From: an uncultured Pelagibacteraceae bacterium
Lineage (GTDB): Bacteria; Pseudomonadota; Alphaproteobacteria; Pelagibacterales; Pelagibacteraceae
Direction: 5' to 3'
DNA: 64,000 bases
Assembly: GCA_902576815.1 (NCBI GenBank)
Contig: CACGWQ010000004.1
Coordinates: forward strand, 1 to 64,000
Part shown: one piece after another, positions 43,612 to 54,477 of the stretch
How positions within the stretch are numbered: the stretch's first letter is position 1
How the letters are laid out: each line of letters opens with the position of its first letter
Program-made: the position numbers and the translations under genes
The notes under the pieces: generated by a model
Seen by the model: only the letters and a program-made list of their open reading frames with translations
Databases searched by the model: none
What the model was told of the DNA's origin: nothing

Positions 43612-44420
43612 AACAATATTTAGTGATAGGTAAACCGATTGAACACTCGTTATCACCAGCACTTCATAATTATTGGATTAAGAGTAAAAATTTAGAAGCA
43701 ATTTATGGAAAATTGGAAGCGCACGAAAGCGATTTGGCCGAAATATGTAAAAATCTAAGAGAAGGTAAAATAAATGGGTTAAATGTAACGATTCCCTATA
43801 AAAAAACCATTATTCAGTACTTAGATGTCTTAAGTGAACACGCTCTAAAAACTCAATCCGTAAATACCATTACCATAAATAACGGAAATCTTGTAGGCCA
43901 CAATACTGATATTGATGGTTTTGAATTAAGTTTAGAAAAAATAAATTATAATGTATGCAATAAGACAGCATTAATACTTGGGGCCGGAGGAGTTGTGCCC
44001 TCAATAATATATGTATTAAAAAAAATGAAGGTCGGTAAAATTTTAATTAGCAATAGAACAAAAAAAAATGCCGAATATATGAAGCAGTTTTTTGATGATG
44101 TATCCATAATAAATTGGGGTGATATACCTAATTTTGATATAATTATTAACGCGACAAGCCTTGGCTTAAGACAAGGGGATAAGTTTGGAATTGATTTTAA
44201 CCAAAAAGAGAAAAACAAATTATTTTATGATGTAATTTATAATCCTCATCCAACAGAATTTTCAAGAGCAGGAAAAATTTTTGGCAACAAGCTTGAGAAC
44301 GGATTAAATATGTTTTTATTTCAAGCCCAAAAAGCATTTAATATTTGGCATAAAATCGAACCAGCAATTAACGACCAACTAAAGGAATTTTTAAAAATAA
44401 ATTATGAGATTAAAAAATAA
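43608..44420 (+). CDS. aroE: Shikimate dehydrogenase
   Basis: VIGKPIEHSLSPALHNYWI...GLNVTIPYKKTI...GHNTDIDGF. Confidence 0.96.
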   Translation: MKQYLVIGKPIEHSLSPALHNYWIKSKNLEAIYGKLEAHESDLAEICKNLREGKINGLNVTIPYKKTIIQYLDVLSEHALKTQSVNTITINNGNLVGHNTDIDGFELSLEKINYNVCNKTALILGAGGVVPSIIYVLKKMKVGKILISNRTKKNAEYMKQFFDDVSIINWGDIPNFDIIINATSLGLRQGDKFGIDFNQKEKNKLFYDVIYNPHPTEFSRAGKIFGNKLENGLNMFLFQAQKAFNIWHKIEPAINDQLKEFLKINYEIKK

Positions 44421-45144
44421 AATTGCAATTATTACTGGGGCAGCATCAGGATTTGGGAAAGGAATTGCAGAAAAATTCTCAAATGAAGGCGCAAAACTAA
44501 TACTAGTAGATATAAATAAAAAACTATTAAAGAATGTTGCTAAAAATTTATCTCAAGATTATTTTGTCGCTGATGTATCGAGTAATGATAATTTTAAATC
44601 CTTGCTAATCTATAGTTATAAGAAATATAAATCAGTAGATATAGTGGTAAACAACGCTGGTATAACTCACAACCCAAAACCAATGGAAAGTGTAACTGAA
44701 AAAGAATTCGATAAAGTTTTCAACGTTAATTCGAAATCTGTTTATTTCTGTGGAAAATATTTTGTACCTAAAATGAAAAAAAGTAAAAAAGGAGTTATTT
44801 TAAACGTTGCTTCAACGGCAGGAATATCACCTAGACCTAAGTTAAACTGGTATAATGCAAGCAAGGGATGGATGATTACTGCCACTAAAGCAATGGCAAT
44901 AGAATTAGCACCTTATAAAGTTAGAGTAAATGCAATAGCGCCAGTTGCAGGACAAACACCTTTATTAAAATCATTTATGGGCGGTAGTTCTCAAGGTAAA
45001 ATAAAGGCTTTCTTGTCAACAATTCCATTAGGTAGATTTTCAAATCCACAAGATATGGGAAATGCAGCCTGTTTTTTGTGCTCTGATGAAGCAAGCATGG
45101 TTACAGGAGCTATACTTGAAGTTGACGGTGGCAGATGTATTTAA
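44404..45144 (+). CDS. SDR-family oxidoreductase (FabG-like)
   Basis: IITGAASGFGKGIAEKF...NNAGITHNPK...YNASKGWMI. Confidence 0.93.
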   Translation: MRLKNKIAIITGAASGFGKGIAEKFSNEGAKLILVDINKKLLKNVAKNLSQDYFVADVSSNDNFKSLLIYSYKKYKSVDIVVNNAGITHNPKPMESVTEKEFDKVFNVNSKSVYFCGKYFVPKMKKSKKGVILNVASTAGISPRPKLNWYNASKGWMITATKAMAIELAPYKVRVNAIAPVAGQTPLLKSFMGGSSQGKIKAFLSTIPLGRFSNPQDMGNAACFLCSDEASMVTGAILEVDGGRCI

Positions 45145-45160
45145 TTAATTTTATAATAAA

Positions 45161-45748
45161 ATGATTAGAATTTGTGTTATAGGAGGCATAGGATCTGGTA
45201 AAACATTTGTCTCAAAATTATTTAGATTTCCAGTTTTTAATGCAGATGATGAGGTCAGAAATATTTATAAAAAAAATAAGGAATGCTTTAAAAAATTAAA
45301 ACAAAAATTGCCAAGCTATATTAAATCTTTTCCTATTAAAAAAACTGAGTTAACAAAGGCTGTTATTGCAAGGAAATCAAACCTTAAAACTATTTCTTCA
45401 ATAGTTCATCCCTTAGTCAGAAAAAAAATGAAGATTTTTATTAATAAGAATAAAAATACAAAATATATAGTATTGGATGTCCCTTTAATTTTAGAAAATA
45501 AATTGAACAAAAAGGGAGATATATTAATATTTGTAAAAACAAGCCCAAAAAAAATATTAAATAGGTTAAATAAAAGGTCTAATTTTAATAAAAATATTTT
45601 TCGAAAATTAATTAATAACCAGATGAGTTTGCAAAAAAAAATTAAACTATCAAATTATATAATTGAAAATAATTTCCCACCAGATACGGTAAAAAAAAAA
45701 GTAATACTTCTAAAAAAGAAAATAATGCATGAAAGAAATTGTTCTTGA
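45161..45748 (+). CDS. coaE: Dephospho-CoA kinase
   Basis: CVIGGIGSGKTFVSKLFRF...FNADDEVRNIY; position in the aroE-coaE-dnaQ cluster. Confidence 0.88.
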   Translation: MIRICVIGGIGSGKTFVSKLFRFPVFNADDEVRNIYKKNKECFKKLKQKLPSYIKSFPIKKTELTKAVIARKSNLKTISSIVHPLVRKKMKIFINKNKNTKYIVLDVPLILENKLNKKGDILIFVKTSPKKILNRLNKRSNFNKNIFRKLINNQMSLQKKIKLSNYIIENNFPPDTVKKKVILLKKKIMHERNCS

Positions 45749-46400
45749 TACTGAAACAACAGGCTTATCTTTAAAAGATGGTCATCGAATAGTAGAAATA
45801 GGATGCATTGAATTGGATAATTTAGTTATAAGTAAAAATGTGTTTCATACCTATTTAAACCCAGAAAGGAAAGTATCTGAAAAAGCTTTTAATGTTCATG
45901 GTTATTCAGATAATTTTCTTTCAAATAAGAAAAAATTTTATGAAGTTGTAGATGATTTTCTTGATTTTATAGAAAATAAAAAATTAGTTATACATAATGC
46001 AGATTTTGACATAGCTTTTTTAAATAACGAACTAACAATTGCAGGAAAAAAAAAAATTGATATTGCAAATGTTGTTGATACTCTTGAAATAGCAAGAAAT
46101 AAATATCCAGGATCTGGTAACAGTCTTGATGCACTTTGTAAAAGATACAGGATAGATAATTCACGAAGAACAAAGCATACAGCTTTAATTGATTGTGAAT
46201 TACTGTCAAAAGTTTATATTAATTTACTTGATCAAAAATCACCAAAGTTAAATTTTAATAATAATGAGCTTTATAAAAAGAAAAATATAAATATTTCAAA
46301 GATAAATTACTCAAAAAAAATAATTTACCCATCGAAACAAGAATTAACTGATCATAGAAATTTCTTAGAAAAAAACTTGAAAAAAAACTTTTTTAATTAA
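45729..46400 (+). CDS. dnaQ: DNA polymerase III epsilon subunit
   Basis: EIVLDTETTGLSLKDGHRIVEIGCIEL...HNADFDIAFLNNEL...HTALIDCELLSKVY. Confidence 0.96.
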   Translation: MKEIVLDTETTGLSLKDGHRIVEIGCIELDNLVISKNVFHTYLNPERKVSEKAFNVHGYSDNFLSNKKKFYEVVDDFLDFIENKKLVIHNADFDIAFLNNELTIAGKKKIDIANVVDTLEIARNKYPGSGNSLDALCKRYRIDNSRRTKHTALIDCELLSKVYINLLDQKSPKLNFNNNELYKKKNINISKINYSKKIIYPSKQELTDHRNFLEKNLKKNFFN

Positions 46401-46818
46401 ATTTTTTTTTATATAGCTTTTCAAAGTCTAGCTTTTTTTTAAATTGTATATCTGGAAAACCACTATATTTTATAATATTGAGTAAAATATTTTCTAATTC
46501 TTTGTAAATCTCAATTTGGACATCACATAATATTATTTTTTCCAATTCATTTTTATCTTTTAAGTTTTTTTCTATTTTAATAACTGTTGCGTAGACAATT
46601 TGAAAAAAAACTTCTTTTTTTTTAATTTCTTTATCGTGGTATGTTAATTTTGTATTTATTTCTATCATTTTATTCTTTAAAGGTTTTGATGAAATATCTA
46701 GATCAAGTTTGTATTTTAAAATTCTTTCCTTAGCGATTAATAATGCTTCAGGATCTTTTACCTCAGCTGATAAATCATTAATATACTTTAAAATTATTCT
46801 GTACTTTTTTTCACTCAT
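46393..46818 (-). CDS. secB: Protein-export chaperone SecB
   Basis: YINDLSAEVKDPEAL; syntenic position next to dnaQ. Confidence 0.8.
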   Translation of the reverse strand: MSEKKYRIILKYINDLSAEVKDPEALLIAKERILKYKLDLDISSKPLKNKMIEINTKLTYHDKEIKKKEVFFQIVYATVIKIEKNLKDKNELEKIILCDVQIEIYKELENILLNIIKYSGFPDIQFKKKLDFEKLYKKKFN

Positions 46819-47228
46819 TTATCATCAATATCTTCGTATTCACCTTCTATAAATTTTTTGTTTTTTTCTGTATCATTTTTTTTTATTTTTTTTGAAAATA
46901 ATTTAATTATTAATTTTCTTGTAAAAGGGATAATCAATACAATACCTATTATATCAGTAGCAAAACCTGGAAGTATTAATAAAATCGAAGCTACAGCAAG
47001 TGCAGCACCTGAGATAATTTCATAGATCGGTATTAAGTTATTAATCAAGTTTTTAGTGGCTGATTTAAGGGTATTTATTCCCTCAAATTTTGCGTAACTA
47101 ACACCCAAGACTGCAGTTATAAGAATTAATAAAATAGTATTAAAAGCCCCAATCTTTGCTCCTATTTTTATAAAAAGATATATCTCCAGCATTGGTATTC
47201 CTATTATAAGCAATAAAAGTGTGTTCAT
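46815..47228 (-). CDS. fxsA: FxsA-family membrane protein
   Basis: IGIPMLEIYLFIKIGAKIGAFNTILLILITAVLGVSYAK...LLILPGFATDIIGIVLIIP. Confidence 0.9.
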   Translation of the reverse strand: MNTLLLLIIGIPMLEIYLFIKIGAKIGAFNTILLILITAVLGVSYAKFEGINTLKSATKNLINNLIPIYEIISGAALAVASILLILPGFATDIIGIVLIIPFTRKLIIKLFSKKIKKNDTEKNKKFIEGEYEDIDDK

Positions 47229-47285
47229 TTGTCTATAATCTAATTACCCTGTTGAAATTTGACATATAGTAAATATTATCATCTT

Positions 47286-47873
47286 ATGAATTATAGTTTC
47301 GAATATATAGATATAATACTTTTAGCAATGATTGCAGGGTTTATTTTCTTAAGGTTAAGAGGAATTTTAGGAAAAAAGACTGGTTTTGAAGAAGATATTA
47401 ATGCAAGTTTCCCTCATGAAGCTCCTCCAGCACAAACAAAAACCCAAATTAATGAGAAAAACTTTGATGAAAGCGCAAAAAATGAATTTTTAAAAGGTGC
47501 TAAGATTGCCTATGAATCAATTATTACAAGTTTTTCAAATGGTAAATTAATAGATATCAAAAACTTATTAAGCAAAGATGTTCATGACCAATTTGAAGAT
47601 GCTCTAAAAGAGAGGAAGAATAAATTATTGAAATCAGAAACTACATTCATAGGAATAAATTCTGCGATTATAAAAGAACACCAGCAAAATAAAAATATGT
47701 TAGAAGTTACAGTTGAATTTGTAAGCGAAATAATTTCGTGTGTTAAAGATAAAGAGAATAAAGTCATAAATGGAGACCCTCAGAAAATTAAAAAAGTTCA
47801 CGATATGTGGAAATTTTCAAAGGACACGACATCTTCAAATCCAAACTGGCTTTTAATTGATACTCAGGCTTGA
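47286..47873 (+). CDS. Tim44-domain protein
   Basis: N-terminal TM, then FLKGAKIAYESIITSFSNGKLIDIKNLLSKDVHDQFEDAL...HDMWKFSKDTTSSNPNWLLIDT. Confidence 0.88.
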   Translation: MNYSFEYIDIILLAMIAGFIFLRLRGILGKKTGFEEDINASFPHEAPPAQTKTQINEKNFDESAKNEFLKGAKIAYESIITSFSNGKLIDIKNLLSKDVHDQFEDALKERKNKLLKSETTFIGINSAIIKEHQQNKNMLEVTVEFVSEIISCVKDKENKVINGDPQKIKKVHDMWKFSKDTTSSNPNWLLIDTQA

Positions 47874-48283
47874 CAGATAAGCTATCAGATAAAGATAAAA
47901 AAGATTGGCAAAATTTTTTAAATAGCGCAGATCATATTTACTCAAAAGATAAAGAAGATATCCAAAAATCTGATATTTATGAAAAAAAAATAGATCTTCA
48001 TGGATATTCTTTAGAGGATGCAAACAAGAAAATATATGAATTTATAAATTATTGTTACGAGAATAGGGTAAAAAAAATTGTCGTTATAACTGGAAAAGGT
48101 TTAAGATCAAAAAATTTAAGTGATCCATATCAATCTAAAGATTTAAGTATTCTCAAATATTCTGTACCTGAATTTATTAAGAATAATCCTGAGCTTATGA
48201 AAAAAATTATTAAGATTGATTTTGATGCTATTAATAGTGTTTCAAAAGGAAGTTTTGATATATTTTTAAAAATTACAAAATAA
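47870..48283 (+). CDS. Smr-domain protein (TTG start overlapping upstream stop)
   Basis: [42 protein letters not shown]. Confidence 0.88.
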   Translation: MTDKLSDKDKKDWQNFLNSADHIYSKDKEDIQKSDIYEKKIDLHGYSLEDANKKIYEFINYCYENRVKKIVVITGKGLRSKNLSDPYQSKDLSILKYSVPEFIKNNPELMKKIIKIDFDAINSVSKGSFDIFLKITK

Positions 48284-49640
48284 ATTTAGATAAGTCAGTA
48301 TCTTTAACTAATTCCCCAATGTTATCCTTAATGTATTTGCTGTCTACAGTAATCTTTTCTCCGGCTCTATCTGTTGCTGTAAAGCTGATTTCATCTAATA
48401 CTCTTTCAATTATTGTGTGCAATCTTCTTGCTCCAATATTTTCAACAGATAAATTAACTTCACTTGCTATATGAGCAATTGTATTAATGCCATCTTCTGT
48501 AAACTCTAAATCTACATTTTCAGTTTTCAAAAGAGCTTTGTATTGTTTTATTAAGCTGTTATCAGGCTCTTTTAAAATCCTAATAAAATCATCACTATTT
48601 AATGCATCTAATTCAACCCTTATAGGAAGCCTACCTTGTAATTCAGGTAATAAATCTGATGGTTTAGCTAATTGGAATGCTCCAGATGCAATAAATAATA
48701 TATGATCAGTTTTTATAGGTCCATACTTAGTGCTAACAGTTGTACCCTCTATCAAAGGTAATAAATCCCTCTGTACACCTTCTCTAGATACATCGCCTCC
48801 AACTCTGTCAGTTCTTGCCGAGATTTTATCAATTTCATCTAAAAAGACGATACCATTATTTTCTGTTGAGTCTTTTGCTGATTTAATAATTTTATCCTGC
48901 TCTATCAGCTTATCAGATTCTTCATTTATCAAAATTTCGTGAGACTCTTTTACTGTCATTTTCTTTTTTTTTGGTTTTTGTCCCATGGATTTTCCAAGCA
49001 TATCTGAGATATTAATCATACCCACATTAGCACCAGGCATACCTGGTATTTCAAATGATGGCATTTGATTAGATTCACTTACAGCAATCTCGATTTCGTT
49101 GTTATCTAGGTCTCCATCTCTTAATCTTTTTCTAAAACTCTCTCTAGTCGCAACACTTGCTTTATTACCAACCAAAGCATCTAAAACTCTATCTTCAGCC
49201 AGTTTTTGTGCTTGAGCATGAACTTCCTTTCTCTTTTTCACCTTTTCCATCGCGATTGCAATTTCTAAAAGGTCTCTAACGATTTGTTCTACATCACGTC
49301 CAACATATCCAACTTCTGTAAATCTTGTTGCTTCAACTTTTACAAATGGTGCTTCTGCTAATTTAGACAATCTTCTAGATATTTCAGTTTTACCTACTCC
49401 TGTTGGTCCAATCATTAAAATATTTTTTGGAAGAACTTCATCCTTCATTTCATCTTTTAAAGCTTGTCTTCTCCATCTATTTCTTAGTGCAATCGCAACA
49501 GCTCTCTTAGCTTTATTCTGACCTACAACAAACCTATCTAATTCAGATACAATTTCTCTAGGAGATAATGAATTTGCTATTATTGTTTTTTCTTTTGTGA
49601 CTTTCTCTTTCGGAAATGATGCTATATTTGAATTTTCCAT
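48273..49640 (-). CDS. hslU: HslU ATPase subunit
   Basis: [34 protein letters not shown]...[14 protein letters not shown]. Confidence 0.98.
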   Translation of the reverse strand: MENSNIASFPKEKVTKEKTIIANSLSPREIVSELDRFVVGQNKAKRAVAIALRNRWRRQALKDEMKDEVLPKNILMIGPTGVGKTEISRRLSKLAEAPFVKVEATRFTEVGYVGRDVEQIVRDLLEIAIAMEKVKKRKEVHAQAQKLAEDRVLDALVGNKASVATRESFRKRLRDGDLDNNEIEIAVSESNQMPSFEIPGMPGANVGMINISDMLGKSMGQKPKKKKMTVKESHEILINEESDKLIEQDKIIKSAKDSTENNGIVFLDEIDKISARTDRVGGDVSREGVQRDLLPLIEGTTVSTKYGPIKTDHILFIASGAFQLAKPSDLLPELQGRLPIRVELDALNSDDFIRILKEPDNSLIKQYKALLKTENVDLEFTEDGINTIAHIASEVNLSVENIGARRLHTIIERVLDEISFTATDRAGEKITVDSKYIKDNIGELVKDTDLSKFIL

Positions 49641-50155
49641 TAAATTTTCTCCACATTAAGATTATCATTTGTGAAGACACAGATTTCTGATGCAACCTTA
49701 ATTGATTTCTTAGCTATTTCTTCAGCAGACATATCTGTATCAATTAAAACTTTTGCTGCTGCTAAAGCATAATTTCCGCCTGAGCCAATTCCAATAACAT
49801 CACCTTCAGGTTCCAAAACATCACCTGTTCCAGAAATTATAAAACTTTTTTCTTTGTCACCTATTGCCATTAAGGCTTCTAATCTTCTTAAATACTTATC
49901 AGTTCTCCAATCTTTGGCTAATTCTACAGCAGCTCTTGTCAAGTTTCCTGCATGCTTTTCTAATTTGGACTCTAATCTTTCAAATAGAGTTAGTGCATCT
50001 GCTGTTGATCCTGCAAATCCTGCAATCACATTTCTTTTCTCAATTTTACGAACTTTGTTAGCAGTTTTCTTAATAACTGTGTTACCCATGCTAACTTGAC
50101 CATCACTAGCCACAACTAGGTCATTATTTTTTCTTACAAGTACAATTGTTGTCAT
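49640..50155 (-). CDS. hslV: HslV peptidase subunit
   Basis: [37 protein letters not shown]...[17 protein letters not shown]. Confidence 0.98.
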   Translation of the reverse strand: MTTIVLVRKNNDLVVASDGQVSMGNTVIKKTANKVRKIEKRNVIAGFAGSTADALTLFERLESKLEKHAGNLTRAAVELAKDWRTDKYLRRLEALMAIGDKEKSFIISGTGDVLEPEGDVIGIGSGGNYALAAAKVLIDTDMSAEEIAKKSIKVASEICVFTNDNLNVEKI

Positions 50156-50245
50156 GGAGTATAAATGGATATGAATTTAAATAGTTCAAGCCCAGGTTTA
50201 GTATTATTGATATAATCAAAAATACCTATATACCTAAATTAAATT

Positions 50246-50836
50246 ATGAAAAGAAAAGCAAAAATAGCTAGAAAAACAAAAGAAACTAATATCAGTGTGG
50301 ATCTTAATATTGATGGCAAAGGTAAGTACAAAGTTGACACAGGAATAGGTTTTTTAGATCACATGCTTGAACAGTTATCCAAGCACTCATCAATGGACTT
50401 AACTGTTAAAGCTAAAGGTGACACACACATAGATCTTCATCACACAACTGAAGATACAGGTATTGCTATTGGAGAATGCTTAAAAAAAGCATCAAAAAAA
50501 TTTGTAGGTATTAAAAGATATGCTCATATTTTATTACCAATGGACGAAACATTAACAAGAGTTGCAATAGATGTCTCAAACAGACCTTATTTAATTTGGA
50601 ATGTGAAATTAAAAGTTGAAAAACTTGGTGAGATGGACACAGAATTATTTAAAGAGTGGTTTCAAGCATTTTCACAAGCTGCTGGAATTACTTTACATGT
50701 TGAAAATATATATGGTGATAATAGTCACCACATTATAGAGTCTTGTTACAAAGGTCTGGCTAGAACTTTAAGAGCCGCATTAGAATTGGACCCAAGAAAC
50801 AAAAGTACAGTTCCTTCGACAAAAGGATCTTTATAA
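50246..50836 (+). CDS. hisB: Imidazoleglycerol-phosphate dehydratase
   Basis: [21 protein letters not shown]...[17 protein letters not shown]. Confidence 0.98.
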   Translation: MKRKAKIARKTKETNISVDLNIDGKGKYKVDTGIGFLDHMLEQLSKHSSMDLTVKAKGDTHIDLHHTTEDTGIAIGECLKKASKKFVGIKRYAHILLPMDETLTRVAIDVSNRPYLIWNVKLKVEKLGEMDTELFKEWFQAFSQAAGITLHVENIYGDNSHHIIESCYKGLARTLRAALELDPRNKSTVPSTKGSL

Positions 50837-50841
50837 GGTTA

Positions 50842-51468
50842 ATGGACGTCACAATTGTTGACTATAAATCTGGTAATATCAGTTCTGTAATTAACTCCTT
50901 TAAGGAAGTTGCCAAAGATAAAGTTAATATCGAAATAACTTCAGATTTAAATAAAATTAAATCAAGCGATAAAGTAGTTTTACCAGGGCAGGGCTCATTC
51001 AAGAGCTGCGTAGATGGTTTAAGTGGCATAAAGGGCTTAATAGATACTCTAAGTGAATTTGCATTAAATAATAAAAAACCACTTTTAGGTATTTGTGTAG
51101 GTCTTCAAATGTTTGCTGATGTTGGCTATGAGGAAGTTGAGACAAAAGGATTAGGTTGGATTTCTGGCAAAGTATCTAAAATTGATAATCAAAATGGAAA
51201 ATATAAACTACCACATATTGGTTGGAACCAAATTAATATCGTCAAAGAAAGTAAAATTTTAAAAAATGTAGAAAATAACTCTCATATGTATTTTGTTCAT
51301 AGTTATGAATTTATACCAAATGACAATTTAGTTACTGCTGCAACAACTGATTATTCATCTAAAATAGTTTGTGCAGTTGAGAAAGAGAATATATTTGGAA
51401 CGCAGTTTCATCCAGAAAAGAGTGACAGTATAGGATTAAAAATTATCAAAAATTTTCTAGACTTATAA
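50842..51468 (+). CDS. hisH: Imidazole glycerol phosphate synthase subunit HisH
   Basis: VDYKSGNISSVINSF...LLGICVGLQMFADVG...FGTQFHPEKSD. Confidence 0.97.
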   Translation: MDVTIVDYKSGNISSVINSFKEVAKDKVNIEITSDLNKIKSSDKVVLPGQGSFKSCVDGLSGIKGLIDTLSEFALNNKKPLLGICVGLQMFADVGYEEVETKGLGWISGKVSKIDNQNGKYKLPHIGWNQINIVKESKILKNVENNSHMYFVHSYEFIPNDNLVTAATTDYSSKIVCAVEKENIFGTQFHPEKSDSIGLKIIKNFLDL

Positions 51469-51470
51469 TT

Positions 51471-51944
51471 ATGGATAATAAAGGGTTTACATTAATTGAG
51501 TTATTGGTTGTAGTTTCGATCATTGGTATATTAGCTGCGGTAGGAGTAGTTGCTTACAGTGGATATACAGAGAGTGCAAAAAAAAAAATTTGTCAGGATA
51601 ATCACAGCAAAATTGTGAAAGCAATCATAGAAAAAAAAGCATTTTGTGAATTTGAAAATACCATAAAACTCAGGCAGTGGTATAGTGGACATAAACAGGG
51701 ATCTGAATATAATTTTAAATGTTCTAATAGTTTTGAAAGTTTAGCTCAAAATGTTGGTATTGATATGACAAATTATCTTAAAAATGTTTATAGCCCTAAG
51801 GATCATTGGGGTTATTCTTGGATGGGTAACAGCGGAACTCCTACGACAAATGGCCAATCTTTTTATTACACCAATAATAATTCTATTAGAATTAGAACAT
51901 TATGCAATAACGAGGTCACTGAAACAACTATAAATGGCAATTAA
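51471..51944 (+). CDS. Type IV pilin/pseudopilin-like protein
   Basis: Class III prepilin signature MDNKG/FTLIELLVVVSIIGILAAVGVVAYSGY; Cys residues in the C-terminal domain. Confidence 0.92.
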   Translation: MDNKGFTLIELLVVVSIIGILAAVGVVAYSGYTESAKKKICQDNHSKIVKAIIEKKAFCEFENTIKLRQWYSGHKQGSEYNFKCSNSFESLAQNVGIDMTNYLKNVYSPKDHWGYSWMGNSGTPTTNGQSFYYTNNNSIRIRTLCNNEVTETTINGN

Positions 51945-52663
51945 TGAAAATATTTCCAGCAATTGATATTAAAGATAAAAAGTGCGTTAGGTTAATTAAA
52001 GGAGATTTTGAAAATAAAACTGAATATGAAATGTCACCAGTCGAACAAGCGGGAAAATATGAAGAAAGAGGTTTTAAAAATTTGCATATAGTTGATTTGG
52101 ATGGTGCATTAACTGGGGAGCCAATTAATACTGATATTATTCAAGATATTATTGGAAAATTTGACCTTAAAATAGAAGTAGGAGGTGGTGTAAGAAATTT
52201 TGAGACTATTCAAAAATACATTGATGCTGGTGTTGAAAAAGTAATTTTGGGTAGTGCTGCTATAAAAGATAGAAGATTTTTAGAGGAAGCTTGTAATAAA
52301 TTTCAAAACCAAATTGCACTAGGTTTGGATGCAAAAGATGGTCATCTTGCTATTTCTGGCTGGACTGAAGAGTCGGATAAATTAACAACAGAATATTTAA
52401 AAAAAGTAAATGATTACGGAGTTAGTAGGATCATTTATACAGATATAAATAGAGATGGAACCAAGCAAACTCCAAATTTTGAGGAAACTCAAAAAGTGGC
52501 AGATATTTCAAATTGTCCAGTAGTTATATCTGGTGGTGTTTCGTCAATTAATGACATTAAAAAAGCTAAAAATTTAAATAATATTGAAGGTGTTATAGTC
52601 GGAAAAGCTATATACGATGGTGACATAAAGTTAGACGAGCTTGTAAAAGAAATAGATGCTTAA
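51944..52663 (+). CDS. hisA: HisA isomerase
   Basis: [25 protein letters not shown]...[27 protein letters not shown]. Confidence 0.97.
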   Translation: MKIFPAIDIKDKKCVRLIKGDFENKTEYEMSPVEQAGKYEERGFKNLHIVDLDGALTGEPINTDIIQDIIGKFDLKIEVGGGVRNFETIQKYIDAGVEKVILGSAAIKDRRFLEEACNKFQNQIALGLDAKDGHLAISGWTEESDKLTTEYLKKVNDYGVSRIIYTDINRDGTKQTPNFEETQKVADISNCPVVISGGVSSINDIKKAKNLNNIEGVIVGKAIYDGDIKLDELVKEIDA

Positions 52664-53408
52664 AAATAGAATTATACCTTGTTTAGATGTTAAAAATGGT
52701 CGTGTTGTAAAAGGTATTAATTTTGTAGATCTGAAAGATGCTGGAGATCCTGTGGAACAAGCAAAAATTTATAGCGATGGCGGTGCAGATGAAATTTGCT
52801 TTTTAGACATCACAGCTTCAAATGAAAATAGAGACACTATTTATGAAGTAGTAGAGAAAACTTCTAAGAAATGTTTTGTTCCTTTAACAGTAGGTGGTGG
52901 TGTTAGAAGTATTGATGATATTAATAAATTGCTTAATTGTGGGGCTGATAAAGTATCAATCAATACAGCAGCTGTTCAAAATTCAAAAGTAGTTGAGGAT
53001 AGTTCTAGAAAATTTGGATCACAGTGCATTGTTGTTGCAATTGATGCAAAGAGAAAAGACGATGGATGGGAAATCTTTACCCATGGGGGAAGAAATCCAA
53101 CTGGCATAAATGCGTTAGTATTTGCATCAAAAATGGAAAAATGTGGTGCTGGCGAGTTATTAGTGACCTCTATGGATAAGGATGGAACTCAGTCTGGATA
53201 TGACATTGAGTTAATGCAAAAGATATCATCAATGGTCAATATTCCAGTTATTGCATCAGGTGGAGTTGGTACATTAGATCATTTAGTAGATGGAATAAAA
53301 TCAGGTGCTAGCGCTGTTTTAGCTGCATCTATATTTCACTATGGTACTTATTCAGTAAATGAAGCAAAGCAATATTTGGCTTCAAAAGATATACCTGTTA
53401 GGATTTAG
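52656..53408 (+). CDS. hisF: Imidazole glycerol phosphate synthase subunit HisF
   Basis: [33 protein letters not shown]. Confidence 0.98.
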   Translation: MLKNRIIPCLDVKNGRVVKGINFVDLKDAGDPVEQAKIYSDGGADEICFLDITASNENRDTIYEVVEKTSKKCFVPLTVGGGVRSIDDINKLLNCGADKVSINTAAVQNSKVVEDSSRKFGSQCIVVAIDAKRKDDGWEIFTHGGRNPTGINALVFASKMEKCGAGELLVTSMDKDGTQSGYDIELMQKISSMVNIPVIASGGVGTLDHLVDGIKSGASAVLAASIFHYGTYSVNEAKQYLASKDIPVRI

Positions 53409-53409
53409 T

Positions 53410-53682
53410 ATGTTAAAGATTTTAGAAGATCTCGTTAGCCTTGCAAGAGAGCGAAAAAGCAATCCTGTTGAAGGATCATACACTAATAAGCTCCTAGAAG
53501 ATCAATTTTTAGCGAAAGAAAAGTTATTAGAAGAAATAAATGAATTAATAGAAGCTGTAAAGCAAGACTCAAACAAAATTCATGAAGCAGCAGATGTTTT
53601 ATATCACTTAATTATGTATCTTGAAAAAAGCGGTATAAAAATTGAAGAAGTAATGGAAGAACTGAATAGTCGAAAGAAATAA
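53410..53682 (+). CDS. hisE: Phosphoribosyl-ATP pyrophosphatase
   Basis: SYTNKLLEDQFLAKEKLLEEINELIEAV...HEAADVLYHLIMYLEKSGI; start at 53410. Confidence 0.93.
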   Translation: MLKILEDLVSLARERKSNPVEGSYTNKLLEDQFLAKEKLLEEINELIEAVKQDSNKIHEAADVLYHLIMYLEKSGIKIEEVMEELNSRKK

Positions 53683-53684
53683 TT

Positions 53685-53828
53685 ATGATGCAAGGTTATA
53701 TAAATTGGGAAAAAAGGCAAATTCAGTGGTGGAAGAAAAAACTTGGAGTATCCGGGCACGAACTTGCTTGGATATCTTTCATTAAGGGAATTTTAGTAGG
53801 ATTATTAGTTTACCATTTCTTTTTTTAA
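53685..53828 (+). CDS. Small putative membrane protein (47 aa) downstream of hisE
   Basis: MMQGYINWEKRQIQWWKKKLGVSGHELAWISFIKGILVGLLVYHFFF; below the ORF-track length cutoff; hydrophobic C-terminal helix. Confidence 0.6.
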   Translation: MMQGYINWEKRQIQWWKKKLGVSGHELAWISFIKGILVGLLVYHFFF

Positions 53829-53876
53829 ACATTATTAAGACTAATTAATAACAATTAAATTTATAAAAAAAATAAT

Positions 53877-54245
53877 ATGAGATTATTGTTAATTTTTCTT
53901 ATATTCCCAACGTTACTTTATGCAGACCAAGGAGTGAATATTTCATGTGTTAACATGAAAAATTTATTAGAAAAAAATCCAAGAACACATAAGTTTAAAT
54001 TTGATGTGGTGACATTCCAGTATTTTGACCAAAATAAAAATTCATTTGTAGAAGTAGCTAATAAGAATATGATCATCAAAGAAGATTTCTTCGCAGCAAG
54101 GTTTCCAGAATATGAATTAGGTTTTCAAATTAATGTATTTGAAGATGATAAAAAGCCTATTATGTCTATGTCAAAATACGATTATAGAAATAATATATTC
54201 TTAGAACATTATATTTGTGATGTTCAAGTTGCTAATATAAATTAA
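53877..54245 (+). CDS. Hypothetical secreted protein
   Basis: Signal peptide MRLLLIFLIFPTLLYA; no family recognised. Confidence 0.65.
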   Translation: MRLLLIFLIFPTLLYADQGVNISCVNMKNLLEKNPRTHKFKFDVVTFQYFDQNKNSFVEVANKNMIIKEDFFAARFPEYELGFQINVFEDDKKPIMSMSKYDYRNNIFLEHYICDVQVANIN

Positions 54246-54324
54246 ATTATATATAATATCATTGTCCTGATTTAGAAAATAACTCTACTTGCTGGGACTT
54301 TAAACATAATGCTAAAGGAGGCAA

Positions 54325-54477
54325 ATGAAACTAATAATACAATCAATCAAAAACTATTTTAAATCTAAAAAGGATAGAGGATTAGAACCTGTATTCTTTG
54401 AAAAAATAGGAGATCAAAAAACATCAAGAGATAAGATGAAAAAAAATTTAATTAAAGCATTAGAAAAGAATGGTTAG
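54325..54477 (+). CDS. Small basic hypothetical protein (50 aa)
   Basis: Strong SD AGGAGG at 54316-54321 upstream of ATG; MKLIIQSIKNYFKSKKDRGLEPVFFEKIGDQKTSRDKMKKNLIKALEKNG. Confidence 0.55.
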   Translation: MKLIIQSIKNYFKSKKDRGLEPVFFEKIGDQKTSRDKMKKNLIKALEKNG

